Assembly (NCBI GenBank): GCA_026874595.1
Contig: CM049306.1
Span: 7,375,519-7,439,518, forward strand
Direction: 5' to 3'
DNA from: Sipunculus nudus
Lineage: Eukaryota > Annelida > Sipuncula > Golfingiida > Sipunculidae
DNA length: 64,000 nt
Made by a program: the position numbers and the translations under genes. Each line of letters starts with the position of its first letter. Positions within the stretch are counted from its first letter, which is position 1. Below the pieces are notes generated by a model. That model worked only from the letters and a program-made list of their open reading frames with translations, was not told the origin of the DNA and made no database searches. Of the stretch, positions 62,015 through 64,000 are shown piece after piece.

Positions 62015-64000
62015 TTAGTCGAACGGATATTCATTTATGGGAGGTCCCTCTGTTACAATGCGCATTATACAGTCAAGAGTTGTCTCACTCATCCTGTTCC
62101 TTAGAACAGACTTAATTAATTTCAGTTGTGAAAAGTCTCTTTCACAGTCAGCCGTGTGAGGAGGGAGTGCGCTCAAACAACCAGCCAAGTATGACATCGT
62201 TGGGAATACCCGACCGAGATCTTTATCTTTGCACAAAGTTTCAACAACTTTGCATAAAGGATATGAGGCCATATGGTCATTCTGATAGTGTCGGAAAAGG
62301 TGTCATTCGCTCAATGCAGCGCTATTTGTGCAGCCACCAAACCTCTTGAGTAGCAGTTCGATGTGTTCGTCAAGGTGGTCCTCTGGCCCCATGTCCAACT
62401 TAGCTGGGTCGAACACCCCATGCACTGAATGCCACCATGATGTCACTGTCGACAAATCTGTCGTTTATATTAGTAATCAGGTTGGTCAGAAATTGTTTCT
62501 TGACATTTTTGACAAACCTGTCATGGGCGTCACTCATGCTCGAACAACAGCCTCTCAGGCCTTGGTTAAATCTAACATTTATCTCTGCGGCTTCAAGTTT
62601 TGCCACGAACGCTGTGAGATCTTTCATGTTTGAGCCATCTACTAACTGGATATCGTTTATTTGATGTAAGGCTGAGTCCTTAAGCCTGCAGGCCTAAGCG
62701 AAGTCCAAATATGTTCACTGAAATACCCTCGACAGGGTATTGACGATTGGAAGGACATCGCACAACAGCATCCTGGTCGCAATTGACTGATACTGCGGCG
62801 TAAAAAAGTAGTATAACCCTGTAGCTGTTGGGTCCCCCCGTTCTTCAGATTCCCTACCAAGACTACACACCACACTGGTATAGATTTCTTTAAGACGGAG
62901 GACACAGTTTCCCAAACTCAACCAACGCGTGGATGAGGGTTCAAGGACTTTCCTGGTTGGCTGCTCTAAAAGTTTCTGAATGGCTGCCAAACCTGCACCC
63001 CTAACTGCACTGTTACTATAAAAATCGTACAGTTTTCTAATATTGTCCTTGAATTTTTTCATGAATTCACCGCCGCCAGCTTGTTCCGCAGCCAAATTAA
63101 GTTTATGGGGGCACAATGGCAGCCTACCGCCTCAGACTTCAGAGTCTGATCTTTTTGGGCCTCTAATTGCTTGTCTCTGATTCGTCTAACGGCTCTAGTT
63201 CTTTTGCCTGTCATGACTGCTGCCCCAACAGTACCAAGACCCCGCAAATGTGAGTACTGGAGGCCCTGGTTCTGTATATAGTCGGTCACAATATCAGCGA
63301 TTGTGGAGGCTGAGAGGGTCACCTGTCTACTGTCAGATAAACAGTCAATTATCTTCAAAAATTTGACTTTAATATCACCGTCCTCTGAGATAAATCGCGC
63401 GCGCAATGTCATTTGTTCGATTACAGCGCAATCAGTGGTTTCATCAAATAACAGCGAATAATGGCTGGACTTTTTCAACTGGTCAAGGATGTTATTTTCA
63501 ATAACTTCAGACATGCATTTCACCATGTCTTGGATTGATTTTCTACTAGTGTAATGGGCGTTGCAGCCCATGAAGAGCTTTTCCTTCAAATCTTGCCCCA
63601 AGTAACCAATGAAATCTAATAGGGGTTCAAAGTTTGTGGTATGTGGTATCCTTTGTTTACAGAGAAAATACAAACAAGCAATTGTTTTTGTCATCTCGTT
63701 TTTATTAACTGTGGGATAAATAGCCAGGGCAATGTGTTCATGTTTTGATGCCTCAGCTTTGCATCTTAAAGCATCCTGGTGTGCCTGGCAATTTTCGAGG
63801 TCGTGTATACTCTCAAGCCGGAGACGTTTACATGGCACTACGTTCCACGTGTCTCTATCAAAGGGCCGCTTATCGAATTCTTGACAGAAATTGCATAAAC
63901 ATCCCTGTAGGCCTTCAGTGTACTTGAGCCACGCTCTGCCATTCCGCCATTTTGGGTTAAACGTGCGAGCGTGCATGCTTTGATGTTGACGGTCGGCAGG
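62015..64000 (-). pseudogene. hAT-superfamily transposase-like gene (ZNF862/ZBED type), broken, runs off right edge
   Basis: The minus-strand frames, in order, give: a TTF/BED-like Cys-His region (LCNFCQ, then NCQAH); the catalytic-domain segment SLLFDETTD; HKLNLAAEQAGG and TRWLSL, which match the hAT CxxH-LNL and RW motifs; and a C-terminal dimerisation region with CERDFSQLKLIKSVLRNRMS. A one-base frame change occurs near 63115. The frame 63116-62400 carries in-frame stops at 62715 and near 62697, another frame change occurs near 62405, and a further TGA lies just upstream of 62272. The reading frame is still open at 64000, so the 5' end lies outside. It is either a dead transposon or a decayed domesticated copy. 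Confidence 0.85.

Overview
The window is AT-rich animal nuclear DNA. It has GT-AG introns, long introns packed with repeats, and animal housekeeping genes. The repeat types (GTCCGTCC-headed tandem-repeat elements, Helitron-like elements, hAT MITEs, a Ty3/gypsy element primed by tRNA-Ser) suggest a bivalve mollusc. The species cannot be fixed from sequence alone. Three host genes are supported. (1) RUVBL1 (pontin, minus strand) has its first five coding exons between 12842 and 2270, giving residues 1-201 in one unbroken frame; the rest of the gene lies beyond the left edge. (2) TRABD (TraB-domain protein, plus strand, 15152-30155) is complete, with eight coding exons that splice in frame to 382 codons. 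(3) An intronless SLC5-family sodium/solute symporter (minus strand, 51863-53677, 604 aa) has a probable 5'-UTR intron. RUVBL1 and TRABD are head to head across 2.3 kb that holds candidate promoter signals and possible untranslated exons. Layout: 1-1962 is a minus-strand repeat element cut by the window edge. 2270-12842 is RUVBL1, whose 8.8-kb first intron holds a 4.1-kb tandem-repeat element, a palindrome cluster and a hAT MITE with an 8-bp target duplication. 12843-15151 is the bidirectional intergenic region. 15152-30155 is TRABD; its introns hold a 2.2-kb element of the same family in the opposite orientation, a 3.5-kb Helitron-like element made of nineteen ~180-bp units, and one family member inserted inside another. 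30156-41393 has no gene I can support and holds two more Helitron-like elements, a second hAT MITE and older repeat copies. 41394-49716 is a full-length Ty3/gypsy LTR retrotransposon (two 205-206-bp LTRs, target duplication, tRNA-Ser primer site, polypurine tract) with broken gag and pol. 50349-51322 is a complete short repeat element. 51863-54040 is the SLC5 gene. 54432-59500 is repeat again, and 62015-64000 is a broken hAT transposase gene on the minus strand. The most unusual signal lies in the repeats. Three elements with unrelated internal units end in a hairpin followed 7-10 nt later by CTAG and T, as Helitrons do. Several otherwise different families also share the 12-bp palindrome GGTGGCGCCACC, often about once per unit. 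This could be a conserved functional module of a group of non-autonomous rolling-circle-like elements.
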